Assembly (NCBI GenBank): GCA_029204225.1
Contig: CM055093.1
Location: 5,870,933 to 5,934,932, forward strand
DNA length: 64,000 bases
Direction of reading: 5' to 3'
Origin: Diphasiastrum complanatum
Taxonomy: Eukaryota; Streptophyta; Lycopodiopsida; Lycopodiales; Lycopodiaceae
Each line of letters starts with the position of its first letter. The first letter of the stretch is position 1. Below the pieces are notes generated by a model. That model did no database searches, had not been told where the DNA came from, and saw only the letters and a list, made by a program, of their open reading frames with translations. Positions 23,221 through 33,571 of this stretch are shown piece by piece. A program made the translations under genes and the position numbers.

Positions 23221-24053
23221 TTTTTGAGGAGTGTGAAAAATGCAAAAATAAGCTTGGTAGAGGCCAAAAATCTTGTATATAAGATAGACACACATGTGTG
23301 GAGCCTGTTTCCACGTGTGAAACTAGTGTACTTTTCATGTACCATAATCATATATGTTGTACATATGATTTAATTCAAGTTCTAGTGGCTAAAATGGCCA
23401 AAAACTAGTTTTCTAGAGATATGACACATGGCACCAATCTATTGATTGCATGAGCCAAAAATTTTGAATAGGTGTCACATCCCATGTGTAGAGGACAGCC
23501 CACACGTGTGGAAATAGCTGAAGTAGACGAGTTTTTGCTTCTAGAATATTTCCATGAAGATCTCCATATAGTAGGAAATTAGACCAAAAATGCCCAAAAT
23601 GGAAAGTTTTGATCCAAGTGTCAAATTGCATGACGGTGACAAGGCATCCTCACACATGTGAGATCTGATGCATGATCAGTACCTCGAGCTCCAAAAGTGT
23701 ATAAATAGAGGTTTATTTGGCCATAATCAATGTGGGACACCAATCTTGGTTTTGGAAGCAATTTTGAATGATTCTCTCCATTTGTCTACATTTGTTTTGA
23801 TTATTTTGAGGTGCTATCAATGTGTACTTGATTTTTAGGTTGGAGTCTGTACTCAGATAGTGTTTCACATATGTGAAACCAGAAAGTACACCTACCTTCA
23901 ATTAATGATTGTTCTTGTTAGGATTTTGTGTCTAGAATTGATCTAGATTGATCTTAATCTCAAGTAGATTGATAGATCAAGTAATCTGACAACCAATCCC
24001 GCTTGAGGATCAGATTAGGATCAACACTTGGTCCTTTTTGTACTTTTTGCACA

Positions 24054-25052
24054 GGAATATCATCGAGCATCAGTACACGAGATGCCTGAGACCTTCAAGA
24101 ATTACACCTTGGACGACGTGGTAATTATGATGCCGCAAGCACAACGAGAACCTGATCAGAGTCAGGAACCAGCGAAACAAGTCTTTGAGGGACCTGCACG
24201 AACACAGTCGATGAACCTTGCCAAGCTAGGTGAAGAAGAAAAGATCGTGCACGTGGGAGAGCAGTTAATCGTGGAGTACAGAGATTATTTTGCCTGGAAT
24301 TACAATGATTTGAAGGGCATCCCACAAGGACTCACCTTGAATCTAGAGAAATGTCAATTTTGGGTTACACATGGCTTGATTCTTGGCCATATAGTGTCTA
24401 GACATGGGATCACCACAGACCTATCGAAGATCAAGATCATTATTGATCTACCACCACCAGGAATGATCCGCGAGGTCTACATCTTTATGGGTCATGCTAA
24501 CTATTACATAATTTTCATTCTAGATTTTGTGGAGTTAGCACGACCAATTTACAAACTCACAACGGATCTACATTGGAATGAGAAATCCCTAAAGGCTTTC
24601 CAGAAGCTTAAAGATGCATTGGTCTCAGCACCAATCTTATGCCCACCCAATTGGTCCATTGAGATTCATGTGCATACGGATGCATCGAAGTATGCAGTAG
24701 GAGTAGTCTTAACCCAGCCAAGAGAACACAAAAAGAACATGTTGCTCTGTGGGCTTTCAGGACAGTATATAAGGGAAGCACTGACCAAACACCATTCTAG
24801 TTGGTTTATGGTCAGGATGTTGTAACGCCCGTAGAGTTTTTGGTCCCTTCATTAAGGATTACCACAACGCAACATCTTGATGAATCCAGATCTCTACAAT
24901 TACACCACAAAGCTCTGTATAAGCTCTGTGAAACACGCTTACTAGTTGTACATGCATTGGCAGCTGAAAAAGAACGACACAAAACATGGCACAATCATAG
25001 GTTAGTCCTGATGTATAAGACCAAGGCGATCAATGATGAGAATTCGATTTGA
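24054..25052 (+). pseudogene. Gypsy RT/RNase H and integrase tail, collapsed
   Basis: The frame resumes after the nested insertion with DYFAWNYNDLKGIPQ, the approach to the reverse transcriptase. It then jumps straight to LNLEKCQFWVTHGLILGHIV, the RT thumb side, so the catalytic YxDD core is missing. RNase H IHVHTDASKYAVGVVL (about 24665-24710) is present. Near 24790 the sequence skips to the integrase C-terminus (VYGQDVVTPVEFLVPS, then KTWHNHR). The last part is close to the minus-strand gypsy at 54510-55022. Confidence 0.8.
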
Positions 25053-26217
25053 TGAAGCTTTTACGATTCCCTCTCGAGATTTGGATGCGATCGTTGGACA
25101 CTCCAAGCTGAATCACTCTTACAATCCTCCAGAATGTAGCTTTTATAAAATTGATGCAGCATTCAACATAGTTTCAACCAGGGTGCGAAATCCAAATGAA
25201 TAGGAAAACTTAGACATAAGAAATAATAGCAGAAGCTAATTGCATTCAAGATCATACAACACAAATTGACATGTGCGCAAAGGCTACAATATCGTCTATT
25301 GATTTTCTTCTATGATTCTTCAAGCACTGCATGCATATCCACGCAGTGCGTTGGCGTGAGAGAGATACACTTCTCTCACGGATGTATGTCTCGCTTACTA
25401 GCGGACTCTTGGATCTCTATCGATCCTGATCACTAATCTTGTCTCGCACACAGGCGGACCTTTTGTCTGTATTTCGTCTTGATTGCTTACTAGCATCAGA
25501 CTACTACAGTGTTACACTATGTGTGTATTCTATTGATCTATATGTCAAGTATTATCCAGTAAGTGTGGGCGCTCTATGTAAATCTAAGATTAGAATGATT
25601 AAGGATCTATAACTAATCAGGGAATTACAAGAGCGACAGATTAGCCACGACCTAGATTGTATCTGCTGACATCGTGTCATCAGGACAAATATCTGTACTT
25701 CTGGGTACTTGCGTGATCTTTGCTGGTATTCTTTGGAGCGTGAGGGCAACATGGCTTTCACAATATTTTTCGTGTCGCGTCATTGGTTTCATCTCCGTTG
25801 TTGGACCTAGAGAGAGGATATGAGTTTAATTTTTCTTTCAAGAGTGGCCAAACTAAGGCCATCAAGAAGAGACTCTATAGTTATTATTCATGAATTGTTC
25901 GTGATCGTCTCCCTTGACTTTCGTGTTCGTGAACCGTTCGTCTTTGTTTCCTTTGACTTTCATGTTTGCAAAAGTCTTCGTATTTTGTGTCTCCAGATCT
26001 TCGAGTTCGTGAATGTTTTCGTCGGGCTGAGGGCTAAAAGCTAGCAAAGCTTTGTAGTTAGAAACATTTTGTTTCTTCAATCAAGGGAAAATTAAAATTC
26101 ACAGACGAAAGTTCTTATCGATCAAAGAGATTCTTAATCATGGAGCTATGAATTTGGAGAAGCTAGATGGGACAATGTAGCTAGTTTGTCCATTTGCTCA
26201 CATCCACATGAAATAGC
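25053..26217. other. Spacer, no gene recognised
   Basis: No recognised gene. A short hairpin GTGAGAGA...TCTCTCAC lies at about 25358-25379. TTCGTG-rich sequence (25885-26030) resembles parts of the long LTRs at 58020-58110 and 62510-62580, so some of this may be decayed LTR. Confidence 0.4.
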
Positions 26218-26639
26218 TCAAACATGATAGACCAAGTAAAGTAAACTTGAACAGAACTTCCTTGCTGCTCCTTTGACCTTACTTGAGTCTTCAATAAGCT
26301 GCAAAAGTAGATCCATAACATCTTTGCCAAATAACCTTCCTTTGATGCTCTTGACTAGTTCCAAATTGCCACCTTTCCTTTTGTGTTGTTGAAGCCCTTT
26401 GAGATCAACCTCTTGATCTTCCTCTTGACCATCAAAGTCATTGAACAAACTTTGTTTTCCAGATCCATTACTTGCTGTAAAATCATGAAGACATCCATCT
26501 ACTTGCATAGCATCATCTACACAAGAAGATTCTCCAAAACATGTGAGTAAAGCAAAATGAGTCGCTTCCACTTGCTTACCTTTCTCTTGATCATCAAAGA
26601 TATCAAGGATATGAATATCTTCAGACTTGAACCTCTGGA
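26218..26639. other. Spacer before copia fragment; one acidic minus ORF
   Basis: No recognised gene. A minus-strand reading frame (26667-26218) gives an acidic protein of unknown kind, with a patch KSIKGRLFGKDVMDLLLQLI. It overlaps the opposite-strand copia fragment and has no known motif, so it is not called as a gene. Confidence 0.35.
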
Positions 26640-27450
26640 GAGAGATGAATATGACAACCTTGTCCAATCCTATGCCATTAAGGAGGAGCTACCAAGTTTG
26701 GAGGCCCTTCAAAGTGTGCTTATTTATGAAGAATCAAGACAAGAGTACAAACTCTTGAGGATGGACAAGCTATCACTCAATCATGATGATGGTAAAGTTC
26801 TATTTGCCAAGCACAAAGAGAGGAGTAGGAAGCAACACCATCACTTCTCTAATGACAAAGCTAAAGACCAAGATGGAGAGGAGGAGGAGGATACCTCTCA
26901 TGCTTCTACTTCAAATCTCAAGAAGAAGAAGATCAAGTGCTTTTATTGCGGCAAGAAAGGCCATTATGCCACCAATTGCTTCAAGAAGAAGAATCAACTC
27001 AATCAAGCCAACATCACCAATGAGAAAGAAGACTATATTGCAAGTGATGGAGAAGGCTCTCTTATGGCATCAAGCTTCTCCTCTTCCACCTTCAACAAGG
27101 ATGACTCATGGTATATTGATAGTGGAGCATCTTCACATATGTGTGGCTCCAAGCACTTTTTTTCATCTATTATGCCTTATGATGGAGTCAAGAAGACCAT
27201 ATACATTGCAAGTAAGTATGAGTGCAATATTGAAGGAGTAGGGATTATTCCCTTGAAGCTTGCATCTTCTAAAGATCTCTTTCTCAACAATGTTCTTTTT
27301 GTCCCAAAGCTTACAAAGAACATCTTAAGTGTTGGCCAACTTCTTGATAGTGGCTTTGATGTCAATTTCAATATTGACAAGTGTGTGATCAAGAAGGATG
27401 GTGAGATCTTGGAACCTGGTCTTGACAAGATCATCTCAATGGCACTCTTT
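26640..27450 (+). pseudogene. Copia gag-protease fragment
   Basis: One open frame runs from the end of the gag core (RDEYDNLVQSYAIKEELPSL) through the zinc knuckle CFYCGKKGHYATNC (about 26938-26980) to the protease WYIDSGASSHMCG (about 27110). It continues to TKNILSVGQLLDSGFDV, then runs into unrelated sequence near 27450. No integrase, RT or LTR adjoins it. This is a different copia lineage from its neighbours (KHFFSSIMPYDG). Confidence 0.8.
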
Positions 27451-27499
27451 GTAGGCTTGGTTGTTTCTGGCCTCACTGTTTCGTCATCAAGGGGTTGAT

Positions 27500-28497
27500 T
27501 TTCCTGCATTTGATGGTCTGTCTTCTGGACTATCGAGATTAATTGTCGCGGTGTTGTGCTTACAAAATTCAGGTGATCGTGGGCTAACGGGACTTTGACA
27601 TTCCCGGTACTGTCATTTTCCTATTTCATCCTTTAATGTGTCGCTACTATTCAAATTTATTGTGCCATGCATAGTACTGGAATTTGCTTGGACATGCTTT
27701 CATCCAAGAGGAAATGATCCCCTTTTTCGATATCTGTGTAACTCTGCAGTGGGATTGAGGTTCTCACATCATCGATGGCGGTCACCACTACAGATATGCT
27801 ATGAAAAGAGTGATCATTTCCCAATCTCATCTGTAGTAGTCTTTTGCTCACAATAAGTTTTCTCTCGATAAAGGATAGGTTGATGCTAGGGATGGCATCT
27901 CCTTTGAATGTTATGCTTGCCTCCATTGCCATTGAAAATATAGCAATCAAAGAGAGACCTATAAAATTTCGAGGAAAATGGTATATGGAATAATTGTTTG
28001 GTACATTATGTTACATACATATATTCAGTTTGCAATAACTAAGATACACTTGCAATATCCAGACAAACTACAAAGATGTCAAACGTGGTAGATGAGAAAA
28101 AAAAATTGAAGGTCATAATGACTTCAATATTTGGCAATATTCAGGTGGATAATAAACATGTGGTGTGTCGTAATGGATACGATGTCCAGGTCATACTGAC
28201 TACATTAGTTTGCATTGTTTGGATAAACAACAAGCATGACAAACCTCGAAAATGATATAATGACATCAATCCTCTGTAGTATTGAGAAAGACAATAAACT
28301 TGTCAAATGCGGCAATGAATATATATAGCCAGGTTGAAATGACTACAACAGTTTGCAATTTTGTAGATAGACAACAAGCATGTCAAATGTGTATAATCAT
28401 AAAATATATTAATTATGCAAATATAACGAGCTACTGATAGGTCTTTTACTTCCAAAAAGACATACCTACAAGCTGATTGCAAACTGATTGCACCAAT
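27500..28497. other. AT-rich spacer, nothing recognised
   Basis: No coding or structural signal was found on either strand, apart from short AT-rich ORFs. Confidence 0.4.
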
Positions 28498-28725
28498 GAT
28501 CGATGCAAAAGAACAAGTTCTACACAAAAAGCTCCTGAATAGGCTCCTCAGTCTTCACCAAAAGCAGGGAACACAGGCTCCACACAAAGTTTTAGAACAG
28601 ACTTTGCACAGTCGTCACCAAAAGCGGAGAACATTGGCTTTACACAAAAAGCTCCAAAACATGCTCCACATAAAAAATCGCGAGAATAGGCTCCACACGC
28701 AATGCTCCAAAACAAGCTACACAGG
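28498..28725 (+). repeat. Diverged minisatellite
   Basis: Loose tandem copies of a roughly 30-bp unit built on CACAAAAAGCTCC / AGGCTCC and CACCAAAAGC(A/G)G. It is followed at 28797-28870 by a second simple repeat of (A/T)GCTAGTG-type units. Confidence 0.6.
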
Positions 28726-29112
28726 GACTTTTGGCTTGGAGTTCAAGAATGAACCATAACACTGATTCAAATTGGACTATCCAACAGACACTTCCTAGTG
28801 CTAGCTGCCAGATGCTATTGCTAGTGCCAAATGCTAATGCTAGTGCTAGTGCTAATGTGGAAGGCAATTGCTAGTGTCAGTGTGGGAGACAATTTCTTAC
28901 TAGCATGACATTGAGTTTTTAAGTTATCTTTCACCCAGATGGGCATGTTTTTGCCTATCTTTCACATAACATGTATACTACAAGTGTACCTTTCAAACCA
29001 AAAACCAGCCAGTTGTAACTAGATAAGTGTAAAGAAAAGAGAGAGTCAGAGATAGAGGACAGCTGGCCAAGTTCCAGCGGGAGAGACAGTGACTCAGCCA
29101 GGGCACAGCCAT

Positions 29113-29236
29113 TGGGGGGAGAGAGAGAGAGCGTGTTCATGCTCCAGACAGCCAACATGAGTTACAGCTCGTTCATATCCAGAGCGAGAGAGAGAGAGAG
29201 AGAGACAGAGACAGAGGCAACCAGCAAGCACCATTC

Positions 29237-29283
<47 letters not shown>

Positions 29284-29400
29284 TTCATGCCAGAGAGAGA
29301 GAGATAGCGAGCTGGTTCATGCCCCAGACAGCCAACGAGAGACTTGGAGCTCCTTCATGCCCAGAGAGAGAGAGAGAGCTAGAGAGGCAGCCAACGAGAC
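29113..29400 (+). repeat. (GA)n microsatellite cluster
   Basis: Several AGAGAG tracts, the longest about 29240-29278, separated by copies of TTCATGC(C/T)(C/A)AGA(C/G)AG. The cluster therefore also has a larger repeat period of about 60 bp. The ORFs through it are artefacts of the dinucleotide. Confidence 0.85.
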
Positions 29401-29579
29401 TTGGAGAGCCAGCGAGCCAGTCAGCCAGCCAGCGAGCACCATCTATTGAGTGTGAGGGATCCAAAAACACAGAGCTACGTTCACAGGCTGTCAAGTAGTG
29501 CAAATGCCGTCTTTTTTTATTTGAAAAGTTTTTTAGTCAGTTGAAAGTAATGACTAGCGCTAGTTATGATCAGGGCCAG

Positions 29580-29785
29580 AAAAAGGCTAGCGCCGGCGCT
29601 AGCTTTTTATTGCAAATGTAAAACTACTTGTGGTATCAGAAAAAGAAAGCCAGAAAAAGACTAGCACCGGCGCTAGCCTTTTTTTGGCCCTTAATTTTTT
29701 TTATTGCAAATGCAAAATTAACTATGGTATCATAAAAACAAAGCCAAAAAAAGGCTAGCGCCGACGCTAGCCTTTTTTTGGCTCT
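29580..29785. repeat. Three tandem GCTAGCGCCGGCGCTAGC hairpins
   Basis: Three copies about 80 bp apart carry the palindromic core GCTAGCGCCGGCGCTAGC (29587-29604, perfect). A one-sided variant lies at about 29662-29678 (CTAGCACCGGCGCTAG). The third, at about 29745-29782, is a long stem (CCAAAAAAAGGCTAGCGCCG / CGCTAGCCTTTTTTTGG). The linkers repeat too (ATTGCAAATG, GGTATCA). The A-run left arms and T-run right arms extend the stems. No gene overlaps. Confidence 0.85.
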
Positions 29786-29799
29786 GAAAGCAAGTGTAT

Positions 29800-30691
29800 T
29801 AGTCAATACAAACAGTAGTGTTGGCCTTGCCTTGAAGGTTTTGATTATTTGGTGTCGGAAACAATCAATGGCTAGCGCTCAAGCATGACTATATCATTGT
29901 ACGTTTCCAGAGTTTACCGCTTTTTCAAGGTAGCCTGAAATTATTTTTCAAGTTATTGACTTGCTTCTAGGATTCTACACTTATCAATGAGCAAAGCCAA
30001 GTGTACTGCATGTAGTAAGCAGAGTGAAATATCTCAATGGCGGTTACACATTCATTTTATGGCATGCATCCTACAAGAGTGCAACACATCTATAGTTCTC
30101 CTGTAAGAAATCAGTGACCGTTATCAGTGGCTTCCTTATCAAAGAACAACCAGTGAATGAGGGCCAGAATGTGAAATTTTAATCATCATTACTTTTGGAT
30201 TTATGTTTTTGCATAGGGAGTCAGAAGGCCAAAACATGAAGAGGTCGTACCGTTGGGAGGCTCTACCCCCCAATCCCCCTGCCGGGGGGCTATCATCCCT
30301 CAGGCACCCTATTTCTCGGGAAGCTCGGCCCCTTGAACCCCCCAGCACTTCCTGCTATGCAATCTAGCCATCTCCTAACCATCATGGTCTCACAGTAGAC
30401 CCCATACTAACATCCGCACTCAATTATGGCTTCTTCTCATAGTGGGGTCCTTACAAACTTGAGCTCACAGATAACTAGTGACTACTAAATTTGGAGGTGA
30501 ATGTTTAGTTATGTCTAACAGACACAAACTAGTGCACATAAAACGACTTCTTTGCATTTTCAACTTTTGAAAGCGAATTAAATTCAAAGTACCATCCAGA
30601 TTCTGTTTGTTATTCTATGGAGATTTACTTGCAGGTCTCAGAGATTAACATGAAATTATTATTTCTATGTTGTGCATACCACCCCATTTAA
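29800..30691. other. Upstream region of ParB-methyltransferase locus
   Basis: No gene recognised. A G/C-rich stretch with CCCCCCAATCCCCCTGCCGG and GGGGGGC (about 30268-30290) can pair with itself. The proximal 300 bp should contain the promoter of the gene starting at 30692, but no clear TATA box was chosen. Confidence 0.35.
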
Positions 30692-33551
30692 ATGGCCAGA
30701 TCAAACTATCGGCTACGATCGTCATGTCGTAGCTCTCAGCCCAACCTATCATGCAGTGAGCAGTCCATCGAGAATAGTGTTGCTGGCACAGATAGAGTGG
30801 GCACACGTGATTGCGATTATGGTCTTTCTTCCCAGTTGACTGCTTTGCCTCTAGTGCTTGAGCAACCTGCCACCCTACACCGAGAGTATCCCTTGCAGGA
30901 AGATGCGCCTAGCAATGTTGACCTTGGCCAGTGTTCTGAGAGCATACCCGCAGAGCGACCGAGTGACACAGCTATCATTGTCCCAAGCTTGTTCGGCAAG
31001 GAGATTCAGACAGACATACTACAAGTATGATTTGGATTCACAAATAAAGCTAGTCATAATCTCATGTTTGCAAAATTACATCGTAATATACATGATTCCG
31101 TTTTGCAGGATGTTGTATCCTCTTTTAGACAAAACAGAGCCAGGCCCCCTCCTTTCGTTCCTTTGTGTCGCCTTGTGGTGAACGAAACCATTCGTACGGT
31201 AAAAGAGGATATACCTGAATTCCTTAATATGTTTCGTGACTATGGATACCTTAGGGAGCTGGGCATATTTCTTGTATCTTTGAAAAGAATCGGGTAACCT
31301 GATTTAGAGGTGACACAATATGACCTTGACCAGTGGGGTCCAATATGGCGCGAGGTCAATGATGAATTTGAGCAAGATTTGGCCGGCAATGAAGAGTGGG
31401 CTCATCTGTCTAACAAGAAGTTCATCATATGGGATGGGAACCACAGAGCACAGGCTTGGATGAGCCAAATCCATCAAGTTAAATACTTTGGCATTATTAT
31501 AATATGTAAATATTGTTGCATTGAATTTGATACATATAAACATAGTTGCGTATAGCTGCATGTTGTTTGAAGAGGCCATTAATTGGTTATAAAAACTACC
31601 AATATATTGTCACAATATCTTTCCACTGCAATCTTTAATCGATAGGTTTTCTTTACGTTTCATCGATATAAAATTGTGAATGTGCAATCATGTGATGATT
31701 TGTCCTGTGGTAGACTTTCCCACCATCAAGGCCCGCCATGTTAGGGTTGAGTGAAGTTTCCTAGAGGTATCTAGGGTCCGCAAGGGAGAGCTGATATTGG
31801 CATTGAACTCCATGAACAGGTTAGCCAAAATCAAAGTGATACTTGTGTGTAGTTTGTGTTTTGGATTTCTCTTGAAACCAGGTTGGTTTACAATAAACAG
31901 TGGTGTTGTAGGTTGACAAATACATGTCACCAAAAGATCAGATATGGATGGAGATTGAGATGAGGAGGGAACACAAGAATACAAGGAGGGCATGGTACAA
32001 TTGCCCTATGGCCATTCTTGGGCAACTTGTCTTGAAGGTATGTCTTTGACCACGTCGTGGATAGTGAAAGTGGTTTCTATTAGTCAATTTATTTTTCTAT
32101 CAAGTCTCTAAAATTGGATCTATTATTGTTTGGCCGATTCATGCAGGATGACTACAAACGGATGCTAGAATCTGCTATGGCCAAGATAGACATAAGCAAG
32201 TTGTCTCTAGATGAAGTGTAGATTCATTATAATGCTGCTGTCAAGGCAAGTACATGGTCATGGTCGATGGATGTATACATTCATTTCACATGTTGTGTTT
32301 GTGTTTGTAAAAAATATACTAACATTCTATGCAATCAGGTTGTAGAGACATCGATCAAGGACAAAGCGTATAGGTTGTCATATATCGCCAATCCCGCAAA
32401 TGGATCTGGTTTCTTTTAGATTCTATACAATCTGGACTGGAATTCGAGGGGACTAGTTGTGACAGAAGACAAGCTACAAATGATTGCTTCCTCTACAATT
32501 GGACCTGCAAAGTAAGCAAATCTCTGATTGATCATTAGTTGATTTGTTAATGGGTTGCTTTGTTTGCAAGTTCGTGTATCACATGATGGAATGACTACTT
32601 TACACATGATTGCAGGAAAAAGGAGATTTTGGCTACCTTGGCTGGTGACAAACAAATCAGAGAATCCCATGGCATGAGTTTAGACAATAAGGGATTCCGC
32701 AAATATATGGCCAAGGAAACATATTGGTGGCATTTGACAGAGGCAGCCAAGAGCATATTGGCTCCATTGGCCGCGGGCCTTGAGCAACTACCAAAAGAAG
32801 ATGCCTACTTTAGGAGGCAGCGTCAATTGCATTTCAAACATGCATTTGGCAACTTGGAAAAGGACATGAGAAATGCAAATCCTGTGGAAAAACAGCCAGG
32901 ATTACCACATGCAGCGAGACGACTAGCATACATGTACCAAAATTGCACCGCTCATGTTTTTGCCTTTTCTACATCCATGCAGTGTCATTAAAGCATGGGG
33001 CTTTTCATGATAGGTGGCTTCTCTCGTTGAAAGATGAGCATATTATAGACAGGATCCCTTTGGAAGTTTTTGATTGGATGAGTTTTGAGAGCACCTCCTC
33101 CATGTATCCCTCTGAGCGGAAGGAGCTTGGCCTCACACGGTGGGAGCTTACCATATGCCCCTGGTGGCTTGACTACCCTAGAGAGGTAATTCCCACTTCT
33201 GAGGAAAACTTACATGTATCATTCCAGCAGACTGTCCATGACCGCTCCATGTCTCATGCGATTCTTGATGATATGGTCACCATGGTTGACTTGAAGACTA
33301 AATCTTTACGAACAATAAGAAATTTTTTGAAAAGTCACTCAGTTTCTAGTGCATGTATTCAAGGAAAACCGTGTAGGGCTGTGGCAAAGTTGGTGTTTGC
33401 TGACTTTCCCACCTCACTCGGTGTAGCTTTCATCCAAGAGAAATCCACACCCATTTGGAATGTATTCTCGGAACCACTATCCGTAGCATGCGCTGTCGTT
33501 GCTGATTTGTATGTTGCCGATGAGGGTTGGTTCATGACACTTTCCTATTAG
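30692..33551 (+). pseudogene. ParB-like/methyltransferase-type gene, 5' part
   Basis: Exons are inferred from continuous frames and GT-AG borders: 30692-31024, 31109-31477, about 31646-31795, about 31912-32037, 32147-32245, 32339-32511, 32616-about 32930, and about 32990-33551. Exon 2 has a ParB/sulfiredoxin-like region: RLVVNETIRTVKEDIPEF, FRDYGYLRELG and FIIWDGNHRAQAW (the DGxHR motif). Later exons are helical and unrecognised (TRRAWYNCPMAILGQLVLK, YWWHLTEAAKSIL). LVFADFPTSLG could correspond to a degenerate catalytic D-x-P-x motif (inference). In-frame stops fall at 31295-31297, about 31755, 32219-32221 and 32417-32419; the last good frame closes at 33549-33551. The exon 5/6 border shares a split Lys codon, supporting the model. 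The gene continues beyond the copia insertion at 39033. A nuclear gene of bacterial-like design, decayed here. Confidence 0.6.
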
Positions 33552-33571
33552 AAAGTGTCAAGGCTATAGCC

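Larger units (their letters stand above)
19808..24053 (+). mobile_element. Nested copia element with TSD GGAAT, RT deleted
   Basis: LTRs at 19808-20630 and 23232-24053 are 823 and 822 bp, nearly identical by eye, and run TGTGAAAA...TTTGCACA. The 5-bp GGAAT at 19803-19807 repeats at 24054-24058. A PBS, TGGTATTAGAGCC (20631-20643), follows the left LTR, and a polypurine stretch TTTTTGAGGAG precedes the right one. The internal region holds gag, protease and the front of integrase, then jumps to the very end of RNase H. It lacks reverse transcriptase and could move only with help from another element. Confidence 0.95.
16725..25052 (+). mobile_element. Degenerate Ty3-gypsy element, split by nested copia
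   Basis: Gypsy gag, protease, a collapsed RT/RNase H and an integrase tail follow in order on the plus strand. They are interrupted at 19808-24053 by a copia element whose target duplication is GGAAT. Flanking LTRs were not recognised, so the true borders are unknown. Several stops and frame changes show that it is inactive. A related gypsy lies on the minus strand at 54510-55990. Confidence 0.8.

Noticed and set aside
26218..26667. Acidic 149-codon minus ORF near the copia gag fragment
   Set aside because: Overlaps a recognisable plus-strand copia fragment for part of its length and has no known motif or splice context; kept only as a spacer note.
29112..29503. ORFs through the GA-rich cluster
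   Set aside because: Dinucleotide repeats with embedded TTCATGCC units explain them.
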